64,000 bases of DNA from NCBI GenBank assembly GCA_046330285.1, contig JAXLSX010000006.1:122810-186809 (forward strand), in the 5' to 3' direction. Positions 36,574 through 45,214 of this stretch are shown piece after piece. A program made the position numbers and the translations under genes. The DNA comes from RHKX01 sp046330285. GTDB taxonomy: Bacteria; Actinomycetota; Thermoleophilia; Solirubrobacterales; 70-9. Within the stretch, counting starts at the first letter, position 1. Each line of letters begins with the position of its first letter. Under the pieces are notes generated by a model that was not told the origin of the DNA, did no database searches, and saw only the letters and a program-made list of their open reading frames with translations.

Positions 36574-37263
36574 TTGACGCCGGAGGGCGACGGCAACCTC
36601 GCGTCGGCCGCGGTCCACCGGCAGCTGCGCGACCAGATCCTCGACGGCGAGCTCGCCCCGGGCGACCGCGTCCCGTCGGAGCGTTCGCTGTCGGAGGAGC
36701 TTGGGGTCAACCGCCACGCCGTGCGGGAGGCGCTGAAGCGGCTCCAGCAGGCCGGGCTCGTCCGGATCAGCCAGGGCGGCGCGACCCGCGTCCTCGACTG
36801 GCGCGAGAGCGCCGGCCTCGACCTTCTGCTCGACCTGATGCGCCAGGGCGACACGCCCCCACCCGAGCTCGTCCGCTCCGTCCTCGAGATGCGCGCGAGC
36901 GTCGGCGTCGACGTCGTCCGCCGCTGCACCGAGCGCGCGGACGAGGAGCACCGGAGCGAAATCGGCCGCCGCGCCGCCGCGGCCGCCGCCCTGGCCATCG
37001 CGGCCGAGCACGAGGCGCTCGTCGACAGCTACGTCCGCCTCTGGGAGATGATCGTCGACGGTTCCGAGAACCTCGCCTACCGGCTCGCGCTCAACTCCCT
37101 CAACGGCGCGCTCACCGCCTTTCCCGACCTGGCGGTGGCGCTCGCCCCGACCCGGCCGGACGACCTCCGCGGGCTCGGCGATGCGATTGCATCCGGCGAT
37201 GTCGATGCTGCCGTCGCAGCGGCGCGCACCCTGCTCGAGGGCGACATCGGCCTCGTCGGCTGA
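36574..37263 (+). CDS. GntR-family transcriptional regulator, FadR-type
   Basis: 229 residues, TTG start. The N-terminal winged helix is AAVHRQLRDQILDGELAPGDRVPSERSLSEELGVNRHAVREALKRLQQAGLVRISQGG, the full GntR signature. The all-helical C-terminal domain (~165 residues; EMRASVGVDVVRR...EALVDSYVRLWEMIVDGSENLAYRLALNSL) fits the FadR/VanR subfamily. Downstream lie two sites matching the FadR-type consensus TNGTNNNACNA, then a fatty acid hydroxylase gene. Control of that gene is therefore strongly suggested; the effector is probably an acyl-CoA or acid (inference). Confidence 0.92.
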   Translation: MTPEGDGNLASAAVHRQLRDQILDGELAPGDRVPSERSLSEELGVNRHAVREALKRLQQAGLVRISQGGATRVLDWRESAGLDLLLDLMRQGDTPPPELVRSVLEMRASVGVDVVRRCTERADEEHRSEIGRRAAAAAALAIAAEHEALVDSYVRLWEMIVDGSENLAYRLALNSLNGALTAFPDLAVALAPTRPDDLRGLGDAIASGDVDAAVAAARTLLEGDIGLVG

Positions 37264-37325
37264 CCCGCCCACCCCACCCTCCCAGAGCCACCCCGCCCCG
37301 CCCCGCGGTTGTCGTCGCCTCGGCC

Positions 37326-37342
37326 AACTGGTATAACCAGTT
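37326..37342. promoter_or_regulatory. FadR/GntR-type operator 1
   Basis: Perfect 7+3+7 palindrome AACTGGT-ATA-ACCAGTT, containing TGGTATAACCA, which fits the GntR/FadR consensus TNGTNNNACNA. It lies 33 bp upstream of the hydroxylase ATG (37375) and just after the GntR gene. Confidence 0.8.
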
Positions 37343-37349
37343 TTCGTTC

Positions 37350-37360
37350 TGGTCCAACCA
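37350..37360. promoter_or_regulatory. FadR/GntR-type operator 2
   Basis: TGGTCCAACCA fits the same TNGTNNNACNA consensus. Its centre (37355) is 21 bp, two helical turns, from operator 1's centre (37334), so two dimers could bind one DNA face. Confidence 0.7.
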
Positions 37361-37374
37361 AAGGCGGAGGCAGC

Positions 37375-38301
37375 ATGATCAACCTGATCGCCAACGCGAT
37401 CCCCTTCTTCCTGATGTCGGTGGCGGTCGAGGCGTGGGCGCTCCGCCACCACGCCCACGACGACGAGCACGGCAGCGATGCCGATGCGCCGATCGGTTAC
37501 GAGGCCAAGGACACGCGGACGAGCCTGATGATGGGAGTCGGCCACCTCGTCATCTACTCGGGCTGGAAGCTCGTAATGGCCGCCGCCTACTCGGCCATCT
37601 ACCTGCTGACGCCGCTCCGCATGGACCCCGGCAACTGGTGGACCTGGGTGCTCCTCTTCTTCTGCGACGACCTCGCCTACTACACCTACCACCGCGCCCA
37701 CCACCGGATCCGCGTCTTCTGGGCGACCCACGTCGTCCATCACAGCTCGACGCACTACAACCTCTCCACCGCCCTCCGCCAGGACTGGACGCCCTTCTCC
37801 TCGATCTTCTTCTGGGCGCCGCTGGCGATGCTCGGCTTCGAGCCCTGGATGATCTTCCTCGCGATCTCCTGGAACCTGCTCTACCAGTTCTGGATCCACA
37901 CGGAGAAGATCCGCCGGCTGCCCTCCTGGTGCGAGGCCGCCTTCAACACGCCCTCTCACCACCGCGTCCATCACGGCTCCAACGAGCAGTACCTCGACCG
38001 CAACTACGGCGGCGTCCTGATCATCTGGGACAAGCTCTTCGGGTCATTCGAGCCCGAGGGCGAGCGGGTCCGCTACGGGCTGACGACGAACATCGCCACC
38101 TTCAACCCGCTCCGCGTCGCCTTCCACGAGTGGGTCGCGGTCTGGAACGACGTTCGCGCCGCCCGCACCTGGCGAGCACGGCTCGGCTACATGTTCAAGG
38201 GGCCGGGCTGGAGCCCGCCGCCGGCGAAGCCGAAGCCTCAGACCGTCTCGAAGTCGACCTTGATCCGGCCCGAGTCGGCGGCCTCGCGCAAGGCCGCGTA
38301 G
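37375..38301 (+). CDS. Sterol desaturase/fatty acid hydroxylase superfamily protein
   Basis: 308 residues from the ATG at 37375, with GGCGGAGG 5 nt upstream. Several TM helices and the di-iron histidine boxes HRAHH, HVVHH and HHRVHH (near residues 107, 119 and 203) define the integral-membrane hydroxylase family. These insert oxygen into or desaturate lipid chains or sterols using O2. FadR-type operators directly precede it. The last ~21 codons overlap the convergent DUF2252 gene by 64 bp, giving an unusual basic tail (STLIRPESAASRKAA). Confidence 0.93.
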   Translation: MINLIANAIPFFLMSVAVEAWALRHHAHDDEHGSDADAPIGYEAKDTRTSLMMGVGHLVIYSGWKLVMAAAYSAIYLLTPLRMDPGNWWTWVLLFFCDDLAYYTYHRAHHRIRVFWATHVVHHSSTHYNLSTALRQDWTPFSSIFFWAPLAMLGFEPWMIFLAISWNLLYQFWIHTEKIRRLPSWCEAAFNTPSHHRVHHGSNEQYLDRNYGGVLIIWDKLFGSFEPEGERVRYGLTTNIATFNPLRVAFHEWVAVWNDVRAARTWRARLGYMFKGPGWSPPPAKPKPQTVSKSTLIRPESAASRKAA

Positions 38302-39698
38302 TCGAGGTCGTTCTGGTCGGCGTACCGGGCGGCGAACTCGGCCATCGCCCGGTCGAACTGGTCGCCGCCGCCGAGGTACGAAGCGATCGCGACGCGATCG
38401 CCCGAGCGCGCGTGCGCGTTGGCGAGCACCCCGCCGCAGAGGCGCGCGTAGATCGCCATCCCCCGCGGGGTCATCTTGTCGATCTGGGCTGACCCCTTCG
38501 CGTCCCAGAGCTGGCGCACGTAGAAATCGCGGCGCTTGCCGTCGAACCCGGTGAGCGACATCCAGCCGAGCAGCATGTCCCCCGCCGCCTGCATCAGCCG
38601 CTGCCCCTCGACCACACGCCGGCCCTGGCGGGCGTAAAGGCTCTTCGCGGTGTAGGGCTCCAGCACCGAACGCTGCGCCTCCTTGATCTGAAGGAAGAGG
38701 GGATCGCCGTTGTCGCGGCCGACCAGCAGCACGATCCAGGCGCGCGTTCCGACGCTGCCGACCCCGACGACCTTCCTCGCGACGTCGACGAAGCGGTAGC
38801 GGTCGAGCAGCTTGCGCAATCCCTGCGGCAGGCTCGCCCGGTACTCGCCGTACATCCGCCGCAGCTCACCCTCAGCCGCCTGCAGGGCACCGGCATCGAC
38901 CAGTTCGCTGAGCGGCGTGATCAGTGGCGGATCGCTGATTATTCGCAGCTCGCCGTTGACCTCGCGTGTCAGCTTCGATGCCGCTCGGAGCGAGTTCTTG
39001 CGGCGCGCCTTCGCGACGTTCTTGTCGAAGTTGGCTATCTGCTCCTCCTCGACGGCGTCGGCGAACTGCTCGCGGATCAGGTCGAGATCGACGCGCTGGT
39101 ACCAGGCTTCGAGGTTGCCCAGCTTCGCGAGCTCACGCATCCGCTCGCGGTACTCGGTGACCGCCGACTGGACGATCACGCCGCGCTGCTTGCGGCCGAA
39201 CTCGCGGTCCCGGGCGGCGATCTCGAGGCTCGCCACGAGCCGCTTGACGTCCCATTCCCAGGGTCCGGGCAGCGTTTCGTCGAAGTCGTTGATGTCGAAG
39301 ATGAGCCGGCGATCGGGTGCGGCGAACCCGCCGAAGTTCGACAGGTGCGCGTCGCCGCACGCCTGAACGACGATGCCGCTGGTCGGCGTCGGCCCGAGGT
39401 CGGCGGCCATGACCGCGGCCGCGCCGCGATAGAAGGTGAATGGCGACACCAGCATCCGCCCGTAACGGATCGGAACGAGCTCCTCGACCCGATCGGCGGC
39501 CTGGGCCTCGAGGATGTCAACGGGGTCGGGGCGGTCCGGAGCGGGCTCCCAGTTGCCGTGACTCGACCGGGGCGCCGCCTCGCGCGCGCGCTTCCCGCGC
39601 TCGCGCGAGTCGATGCGGCCGTTGGAGGCCGCCTCCGCCGGAGCGTTCTGACCGGGTGCCACGGGCGGAAGACTACGCCGATATCGCGAATGGACCAT
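38238..39698 (-). CDS. DUF2252 family protein
   Basis: 486 residues from the ATG at 39698 (a GTG one codon earlier is possible). Characteristic DUF2252 motifs: PIRYGRMLVSPFTFYRGAAAVMA, ACGDAHLSNFGGF, LIFDINDFDETLPGPWEWDVKRL and VGVGSVGTRAWIVLL. GDAHLSNFG...IFDINDFDE resembles the catalytic HGDxHxxN and IDFD loops of aminoglycoside-phosphotransferase-type kinases, so a kinase-like fold is likely; substrate unknown. The 64-bp 3' overlap with the hydroxylase gene is real because the overlapped residues (LDYAALREAADSG) are typical DUF2252 C-terminus. Confidence 0.9.
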   Translation of the reverse strand: MVHSRYRRSLPPVAPGQNAPAEAASNGRIDSRERGKRAREAAPRSSHGNWEPAPDRPDPVDILEAQAADRVEELVPIRYGRMLVSPFTFYRGAAAVMAADLGPTPTSGIVVQACGDAHLSNFGGFAAPDRRLIFDINDFDETLPGPWEWDVKRLVASLEIAARDREFGRKQRGVIVQSAVTEYRERMRELAKLGNLEAWYQRVDLDLIREQFADAVEEEQIANFDKNVAKARRKNSLRAASKLTREVNGELRIISDPPLITPLSELVDAGALQAAEGELRRMYGEYRASLPQGLRKLLDRYRFVDVARKVVGVGSVGTRAWIVLLVGRDNGDPLFLQIKEAQRSVLEPYTAKSLYARQGRRVVEGQRLMQAAGDMLLGWMSLTGFDGKRRDFYVRQLWDAKGSAQIDKMTPRGMAIYARLCGGVLANAHARSGDRVAIASYLGGGDQFDRAMAEFAARYADQNDLDYAALREAADSGRIKVDFETV

Positions 39699-39749
39699 CA
39701 CCCCGTTCGGGTTACCGAGAGGTCCGATCCGTGCGCTTCAATCGCCGGG

Positions 39750-40490
39750 ATGGAGGCCGCCGAGCATCCCGCGAGCCACGAGCGCCCCGGCCGGCGCCTG
39801 GTCGAAGCCCTCACTTCGATCGACAGCTACGGCCCGGTCCTGCTCTCGATCATCCTCACCTACATCCTCGCGATCCTCCTCTCGGACGAGGACGCGGGCC
39901 AGATCGTCCTCGTCGCCCAGATCCTCAACGTCTGGCTGGTCTTCCGCGTCGCCCAGGCACGGCCGTCGATTCGCAAGGCGACGAACGTCCTGCTCGTGCT
40001 CGCCGCCGTCACCGCTGTCGCGACCCTGTTCGGTCTCGGCGGCGCCGACGGCCCGCTCCTCGCCGCGGCGAGCTGCGTCCTCTACTTCGTCGCGCCGGTG
40101 GCCGTCGTCCGCCACCTCGTCTCACGCCGGGTCATCGACCTCGAGACGATCCTCGGCGCGATCGCGGCCTACCTGCTGATCGGGATGTTCTTCGCCTTCG
40201 CCTACCACCTGGTCGGCACCATCCAGGACGGCCCGTTCTTCGGTGCCGACGGGGACGGCTCCCTCTCCCAGGACCTGTTCTTCAGCTTCACGACGATGCT
40301 GACGATCGGCTTCGGCAACCTCGTCCCGGCGCGCAACCCCGGCCAGACGATGGCCGTGGCCGAGGGGCTGATGGGTCAGCTCTTCTTGGTGGTGGCGGTC
40401 GCCAAGGTCGTCTCGGCCTGGCGACCGGAGCCGCGAGCCGGAGCCGAGGCGGGCCGCTCAGGCGGTCCGGCGGGCCCGGCGGCTCCGTAG
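39750..40490 (+). CDS. Ion-channel-like membrane protein (two-TM pore with TIGFGN filter)
   Basis: 246 residues from the ATG at 39750. About six hydrophobic helices; the last two flank a pore loop FSFTTMLTIGFGNLVPARNPGQTMAVAEGLMGQ. TIGFGN fits the K+-channel selectivity filter T-x-G-[YF]-G-[DN] of the Ion_trans_2 family. No RCK or cyclic-nucleotide domain follows; the C-terminal tail is Ala/Gly/Pro-rich. Divergent from DUF2252 with 51 bp between starts. Likely a small K+ channel in the cytoplasmic membrane. Confidence 0.85.
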   Translation: MEAAEHPASHERPGRRLVEALTSIDSYGPVLLSIILTYILAILLSDEDAGQIVLVAQILNVWLVFRVAQARPSIRKATNVLLVLAAVTAVATLFGLGGADGPLLAAASCVLYFVAPVAVVRHLVSRRVIDLETILGAIAAYLLIGMFFAFAYHLVGTIQDGPFFGADGDGSLSQDLFFSFTTMLTIGFGNLVPARNPGQTMAVAEGLMGQLFLVVAVAKVVSAWRPEPRAGAEAGRSGGPAGPAAP

Positions 40491-40545
40491 GCGCCGGACC
40501 CGATCGCGGCGGCGCGGAGCAGCGGCCGGCGCCGGACGATCCTCA

Positions 40546-40887
40546 TCAGAGATCCCCCGGAAGGTTCAGACCGAGCGCGAGCATGATTTCCGGCGCCGCC
40601 GCCACGACCTTGGGCGAGCCGACGAGGTCGGCGACCGCGCGGAGCGTGCCGAGGACGTCCTCGGCGGTCGCCCCCGCTTCGCCGGCTGCGGCCACCTCAC
40701 GCGCATAGGCCGCGGGCGGCGCGTCGAGCGCGATCAGCGCGGCCAGTCGCGCCAGCGCTCGGCCACGACCGTCGAGGGCATCGTCCGAGCCCTCGAGCCC
40801 GAAGCGGTCGGCGAGGGCGTCATGCTCGGCGGCAGCGGCGCGCGCGAGGGAGTCGGACGTCGCGTGATCGCCGTTGGCCAATGCCAC
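40546..40887 (-). CDS. Carboxymuconolactone decarboxylase/AhpD-like protein without CxxC
   Basis: 113 residues, all helical. Pattern RALARLAALIALDAPPAAYAREVAAAGEAGATAEDVLGTLRAVADLVGSPKVVAAAPEIM fits the CMD domain. The AhpD-type redox CxxC is absent, so peroxidase partner activity is unlikely, and a decarboxylase-like or unknown role remains. It stands alone, 42 bp downstream of the LuxR-type regulator on the same strand. Confidence 0.75.
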   Translation of the reverse strand: MALANGDHATSDSLARAAAAEHDALADRFGLEGSDDALDGRGRALARLAALIALDAPPAAYAREVAAAGEAGATAEDVLGTLRAVADLVGSPKVVAAAPEIMLALGLNLPGDL

Positions 40888-40929
40888 GGAAGGAGCAAAC
40901 CAGCGCCCGGTCCGCCGGCCGTACCCCGA

Positions 40930-43023
40930 TCAGGGTGAATCGCGGTCGCGCTCGAGCAACCCCGCGACCCGAGCGCACTCGACGGCCTCCGACCGGGAGG
41001 AGACGCCCAGCTTGCGATAGATCGAGCGCGCCTGGGTCTTGACCGTGTTCGTCGAGACGATCAGCTGGTCGGCGATCTCGGGGAAGGAGCGATGGGTCGG
41101 CAGCAGGTGGAGCAGGCGCCGTTCCGCCGGGGTCAGCGGCCAGCGCTCGACCGACCCCGACCCGGCGTCGAGCGCGTCGCGGGTGGCTTCGAGCCATTCG
41201 CGGAGGACGACCGCCTCGGGGATGCCCTCCTGGAGCGCGTTGGCCTCGCGGAGAAACTCGCGGGCGGCCGGCACGTCGCCGATCTCGATCAATGCCCGGG
41301 CGATGGTGCAGCGGATCGTGGCCGAGAACCATGGATTGAACTGGAGGACCGGGTCGACGAGATCGATTGCGGAATCGAGCAGGCGGCGGGCATCGGGATC
41401 GCCGTGACGACCGCGGACGAGGGCGGCGGTCGCCAGCGGCAGCGCGGAACCCCGATAGCCGTAGAGCCCGTAAAGCTCGATCCGCGCCAGCGCTTCGGTC
41501 ACCGCCTGCTGCGCCTCGCCGAGCCGCCCCTCGTCGAGGGCGATCAGAGCCGAGCCGGCCCGGCTCAGCGATTGCAACGACGGCGCCGGAACCACCCCGC
41601 CCCGCGACACCTCCGCGAACGCCGACCCGGCCCGGCTACGGTCGCCCGCGAGATAGGCGCTCATGCCCTCGACGATCCGGCAGTAGGACGGCCAGATCGA
41701 CCGCACGGGCATGTGGGGACCTGCGGTTCTCGCTCCGTCGGCGATGGCAGTCAGGTCCAGCGTGTCGTCCGCCGTGAGACGAAGCACCTCGGCGGCGGCC
41801 GAAATTCCCTCCTGATCGGTCTCGCCGACGAGACGCAGGCCCGTCTCGGACCAGCGCAGGAGGCTCGCGCCGTCCCCTTCGGTCAATGCCGAGACGGCGG
41901 CGGCGAGGGCGAGCCTGGGCTCCCGCTCGATCTCCTCGTCGCTGAAATGCTCGAGCCACGCCCGCAGCGTGGCGAGACGGCCCTCCGTCGAATACAGCGC
42001 CGCGAGATCCCAGACGAGTTCGGCGGCGAGCGCGACGTCGCCCGAGGCGATCGCCTGCTCGACGGCCCGGTCCGGCTCGCCGTTGGCCCGCGACCACACG
42101 GCCGCTCGGCGCAGGAGTTCGCGCTCCTCGCGGCGACCGAGCCTGGCGAGCTCCGACTTCAGCATCTCCCGCATCAACGGGTGCATCCGGAACTCGACGT
42201 CCTTGCTGTCGACGGGCGCCAGCAGCAGGTTCGATCGGGAGAGTCGCCGCAGCGTGCCGGCGGACCCCTCAGTCTCCAGCACGGCATCGCAGATGTCGCC
42301 GTCGAGCCGATGCAGGAGCGAGACCCGGACGAGGAAGTCGAGGTCCGCCCGGTCGAGGCTCGTGAGGAATTCGTCCCGCATGTAATCGGCGACGAGGCGC
42401 TCGTCGCCGGCGAACTCGGCGACGTAGGCGGCCGGATCCTTCTCTCGCATCCCGAGAGCGGCCAGGTACAGCGCGGCGGGCCAGCCCTCGGTGTGCTCGA
42501 CCAGGCGCACGGTCAGATCCTGCGAGAGCTCGACGCCGGTCGCCGCGAACAGCGCCGCGGCCTCCGAGCGCGTCATCGCCATCTCGTCGACCCGGATCTC
42601 CTCGAGCCGGCCGTGGGCGCGGAGCCTGCCGACGCCGATCTCGGGCTCGAACCGCGCCGAGAGCGCGAGCGTGCTGCCGTCGGGCAACAGCGCGGCGAGC
42701 GCGGCCACGCAGTCGAGCGCGGGACGAGCGCCGATCCGGTGCATGTCGCTGAGCACGACGACGACGCCTTTCTCCCGCGCCGCGATCGCCTCGCAGAGCC
42801 GCGGCACGACGACCGCGGCGTAGTCGACCGTCGGTCCGCTCAGCGGCGCGACCGCCTCTTCGGGAACCGGGCCCGACCGCTCGAGGCCGTCGGCCAGACG
42901 GCCGAGCAGCACGGCCGGATCGTCGTGGCTGCTGTCGAGGGTCAGCCAGACGACCTCGCGGCCGTCCTCGCTCGCCCACTGCGAGAGCAGGACCGTCTTG
43001 CCGTAGCCCGCCGGTGCGATCAC
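40930..43023 (-). CDS. LuxR-family, MalT-like ATP-binding transcriptional activator (start uncertain)
   Basis: At least 697 residues. Walker A APAGYGKT begins right at the first in-frame GTG (43023). A conserved MalT-like N-terminus (KLTATAPGITPAG...ERPRLLASLRAG) continues upstream in the same open frame to at least 43140, so the true start is probably further up. STAND-type ATPase ~1-270, TPR-like helical repeats ~300-620, and C-terminal LuxR HTH (LTPAERRLLHLLPTHRSFPEIADQL...TVKTQARSIYRKLGV). Such regulators switch on transcription when ligand and ATP are bound; the target is unknown. Confidence 0.9.
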   Translation of the reverse strand: MIAPAGYGKTVLLSQWASEDGREVVWLTLDSSHDDPAVLLGRLADGLERSGPVPEEAVAPLSGPTVDYAAVVVPRLCEAIAAREKGVVVVLSDMHRIGARPALDCVAALAALLPDGSTLALSARFEPEIGVGRLRAHGRLEEIRVDEMAMTRSEAAALFAATGVELSQDLTVRLVEHTEGWPAALYLAALGMREKDPAAYVAEFAGDERLVADYMRDEFLTSLDRADLDFLVRVSLLHRLDGDICDAVLETEGSAGTLRRLSRSNLLLAPVDSKDVEFRMHPLMREMLKSELARLGRREERELLRRAAVWSRANGEPDRAVEQAIASGDVALAAELVWDLAALYSTEGRLATLRAWLEHFSDEEIEREPRLALAAAVSALTEGDGASLLRWSETGLRLVGETDQEGISAAAEVLRLTADDTLDLTAIADGARTAGPHMPVRSIWPSYCRIVEGMSAYLAGDRSRAGSAFAEVSRGGVVPAPSLQSLSRAGSALIALDEGRLGEAQQAVTEALARIELYGLYGYRGSALPLATAALVRGRHGDPDARRLLDSAIDLVDPVLQFNPWFSATIRCTIARALIEIGDVPAAREFLREANALQEGIPEAVVLREWLEATRDALDAGSGSVERWPLTPAERRLLHLLPTHRSFPEIADQLIVSTNTVKTQARSIYRKLGVSSRSEAVECARVAGLLERDRDSP

Positions 43024-43169
43024 GGCGACGCACGGCGCCCGGCCAGCCCGCAGCGACGCAAGCAGCCGCGGCCGTTCGACCGCGTGCTGGAACCGCGGCG
43101 GAACGCCCGCCGGCGTGATCCCCGGTGCTGTCGCGGTCAGTTTTGCTCCATGGGTCTGCGGGTGAGCGA

Positions 43170-43243
43170 TCGGGGCGCCCGGATTTGAACCGAGGACCTT
43201 CTCACCCCAAATGAGACGCGCTACCAGGCTGCGCTACGCCCCG
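43170..43243 (-). tRNA. tRNA-Pro (anticodon TGG)
   Basis: 74 nt: acceptor CGGGGCG/CGCCCCG, D-arm GCGC...GCGC, anticodon stem TCTCA/TGAGA with loop TTTGGGG (anticodon TGG), T-loop TTCAAAT, discriminator A. It ends 18 bp before the upstream limit of the LuxR-like gene. Confidence 0.95.
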
Positions 43244-43300
43244 AGGCGGCCCGAGTCTAGCCCGGTCCGCGGACCATGGATGCAGGTTGTTGACCCGGCG

Positions 43301-43813
43301 TCAGCTCGCCAGGTCGAACAGCTCCTCTTGGGCGATCTCGGGAAAGCCCTCCTCGCGGATCCGCTGCATCCAGGCATGGAGGCGGATGCGCAGGTCGGCA
43401 TTGCTGCTGCGCACCGTCATCACGCCGTGCTCGGCGTTGCGGGCACGCTGCGGGAGCGGCCGGCTGCGGAACCAGCGCTGGAGCCTGATCTTGTCGTGGC
43501 CGATTCCGAGCCGGGCGGTCCAGAACCGGATCATCTCGACCACGTCCTGACCCTCGTCGAACTGGAGTCGGTAGTCGACCCGCCCGTTCGACAGGCGCCG
43601 GAGCCAGTGGGCCGCGAGCGCCACGACCTCGGGATCCGCGCTGCGGATCTCGATCGGTCCGATGTCGGCGGCCGTGTGCTCGGAGATGCACAGGGCCAGG
43701 AAATGACGGAACGTCGGATCCCGCGAGAGGCGCTCGAACTCGGCGCGCTCATCGGCGTGGGCTGCGTTCCTGAGCTTTCTGTACTCGGCTTGCATTCTTC
43801 TCATCGCTTCCAC
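43301..43813 (-). CDS. Hypothetical protein, conserved actinobacterial-type C-terminal domain
   Basis: 170 residues, soluble and charged. The N-terminal ~65 residues form a helical segment (MRRMQAEYRKLRNAAHADERAEFERLSRDP). The C-terminal half (EMIRFWTARLGIGHDKIRLQRW...EHGVMTVRSSNADLRIRLHAWMQRIREE) resembles a domain I associate with actinobacterial homing-endonuclease-like or HTH hypotheticals: rFw-x-x-l-g-...-iRLqR-...-HGvltVrv-...-R-x-LeaWm. That link is from memory and needs a profile search. No function given. Confidence 0.6.
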   Translation of the reverse strand: MEAMRRMQAEYRKLRNAAHADERAEFERLSRDPTFRHFLALCISEHTAADIGPIEIRSADPEVVALAAHWLRRLSNGRVDYRLQFDEGQDVVEMIRFWTARLGIGHDKIRLQRWFRSRPLPQRARNAEHGVMTVRSSNADLRIRLHAWMQRIREEGFPEIAQEELFDLAS

Positions 43814-43939
43814 CTCAGCCTTCTCGACTGCTGGATCTCATCGGATCTCTCAATTGCTTACGAACAGATGTTCCCTGACCGGTCGGACGGAACGGGTGAG
43901 AACGGGCGAATCGGGCCGGTCAATAACCTGCGAGGCCGA

Positions 43940-45214
43940 ATGGCAGAGATCCGACCCTTCCGCGCACTGCACTACGCCCCCGACCGCGTCGCCATCGCCG
44001 ACGTCACGGCACCGCCCTACGACGTGATCGATCCGGCCGGGAAAGCAGAGTTGATGAGCCGCTCCGACCGCAACGTCGTCGAGCTCGACCTCCCCGACGA
44101 CGCCGGCGGCGACCGCTACGAGCACGCCGCGGAGCTGCTCGCAGCCTGGCGGGAGGAAGGCGTCCTCGCCCAGGACGAGGAGCCGACGATCTGGGCCTAC
44201 GAGCAGGACTACGAGGCGCCCGGCGGCGGCCGCCGGACCCGCCGCGGCTTCCTCGCCCGGGTCGCGGTCACCGACTACGGCCCCGGGCTCGTCCGCCCGC
44301 ACGAGCGCACCCAGCCCGGCCCGAAGGAGGACCGACTGCGGCTGACCCGGGCCACCGGCTACAACATGTCGCCGATCTTCGTCCTCCACGCCGGCGACGC
44401 CTGGAGCCACCTCGCGCCGGCCCTCACGGCCGATCCGTTCTGCGAGGTGACCGACCCCGACGGCACCGTCCATCGCGCCTGGCCGATCGCCGATCCGGCG
44501 ATCCACGAGGCCGTCGCCGACGTCGTCTCCGGCTCGGAGCTGCTGATCGCCGACGGCCACCACCGCTACGAGACCGCCCGCACGTTCGCCGACGAAGTCG
44601 GGGCCGAGCCCGGCGACGACGCCCGCTACACGCTCGCCTGCCTCGTCTCGCTCGAGGATCCCGGCCTCAGCGTCTTCGCGACCCACCGGCTCCTCCACGA
44701 CCTCGACGAGGCCAAGCAGCTCGCGCTCCGCGACACCCTGATGAGCCTCTTCGACCTCGAGGAGGCCGAGTCCGCCGCCGACCTCGTGCCGGCCGACGGC
44801 GACGGCACGATCGCGTTCGGCTACATGGACTCCTTCCACCGCAAGCCCTACCGGCTCCGGCTCAAGGACGACGCGGTCCTCGCCGACGCCATGCCCGACG
44901 CCTCCGAGCCCTACCGGACGCTCGACGCGGCCGCCCTCGAGTCGCTGATCCTCAACGGCCCGCTCGGGATGAGCACCGACGACATCGCCGCCAAGCGCGG
45001 CCTCTCCTACTGCTCCGACTTCGACGAGGCCGTCGCCAGGGTCGAGCGCGGGGAAGCCGACGCCGGGTTCTTCCTCCGGCCGACCCCGGTCCAGCAGGTC
45101 CGCGACGTCGCCGACGCCGGCGAGACGATGCCGCCGAAATCGACCTACTTCTTCCCCAAGCTCCTGACCGGCATCGTCTTCAACCCGCTCACGGAGGGGC
45201 GCGGCCGGGAGTGA
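43940..45214 (+). CDS. DUF1015 family protein
   Basis: 424 residues from the ATG at 43940 (MAEIRPFRALHY), the usual DUF1015 start. Typical motifs: VTAPPYDVID, DEEPTIWAYEQDY, RRGFLARVAV, VRPHERTQPGPKEDRLRL and ELLIADGHHRYETA; the DGHHRY stretch resembles the ParB/sulfiredoxin-like nucleotide-binding loop. Some relatives (SbnI/SerK-type) are serine kinases, but no such role is shown here. First gene of a five-gene unit; its stop overlaps the next start by 4 bp (GTGA). Confidence 0.92.
   Translation: MAEIRPFRALHYAPDRVAIADVTAPPYDVIDPAGKAELMSRSDRNVVELDLPDDAGGDRYEHAAELLAAWREEGVLAQDEEPTIWAYEQDYEAPGGGRRTRRGFLARVAVTDYGPGLVRPHERTQPGPKEDRLRLTRATGYNMSPIFVLHAGDAWSHLAPALTADPFCEVTDPDGTVHRAWPIADPAIHEAVADVVSGSELLIADGHHRYETARTFADEVGAEPGDDARYTLACLVSLEDPGLSVFATHRLLHDLDEAKQLALRDTLMSLFDLEEAESAADLVPADGDGTIAFGYMDSFHRKPYRLRLKDDAVLADAMPDASEPYRTLDAAALESLILNGPLGMSTDDIAAKRGLSYCSDFDEAVARVERGEADAGFFLRPTPVQQVRDVADAGETMPPKSTYFFPKLLTGIVFNPLTEGRGRE

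Noticed and set aside
41092..43188. Long plus-strand frame opposite the LuxR-like gene
   Set aside because: The minus frame has Walker A, TPR-like and HTH motifs; the plus frame has none.
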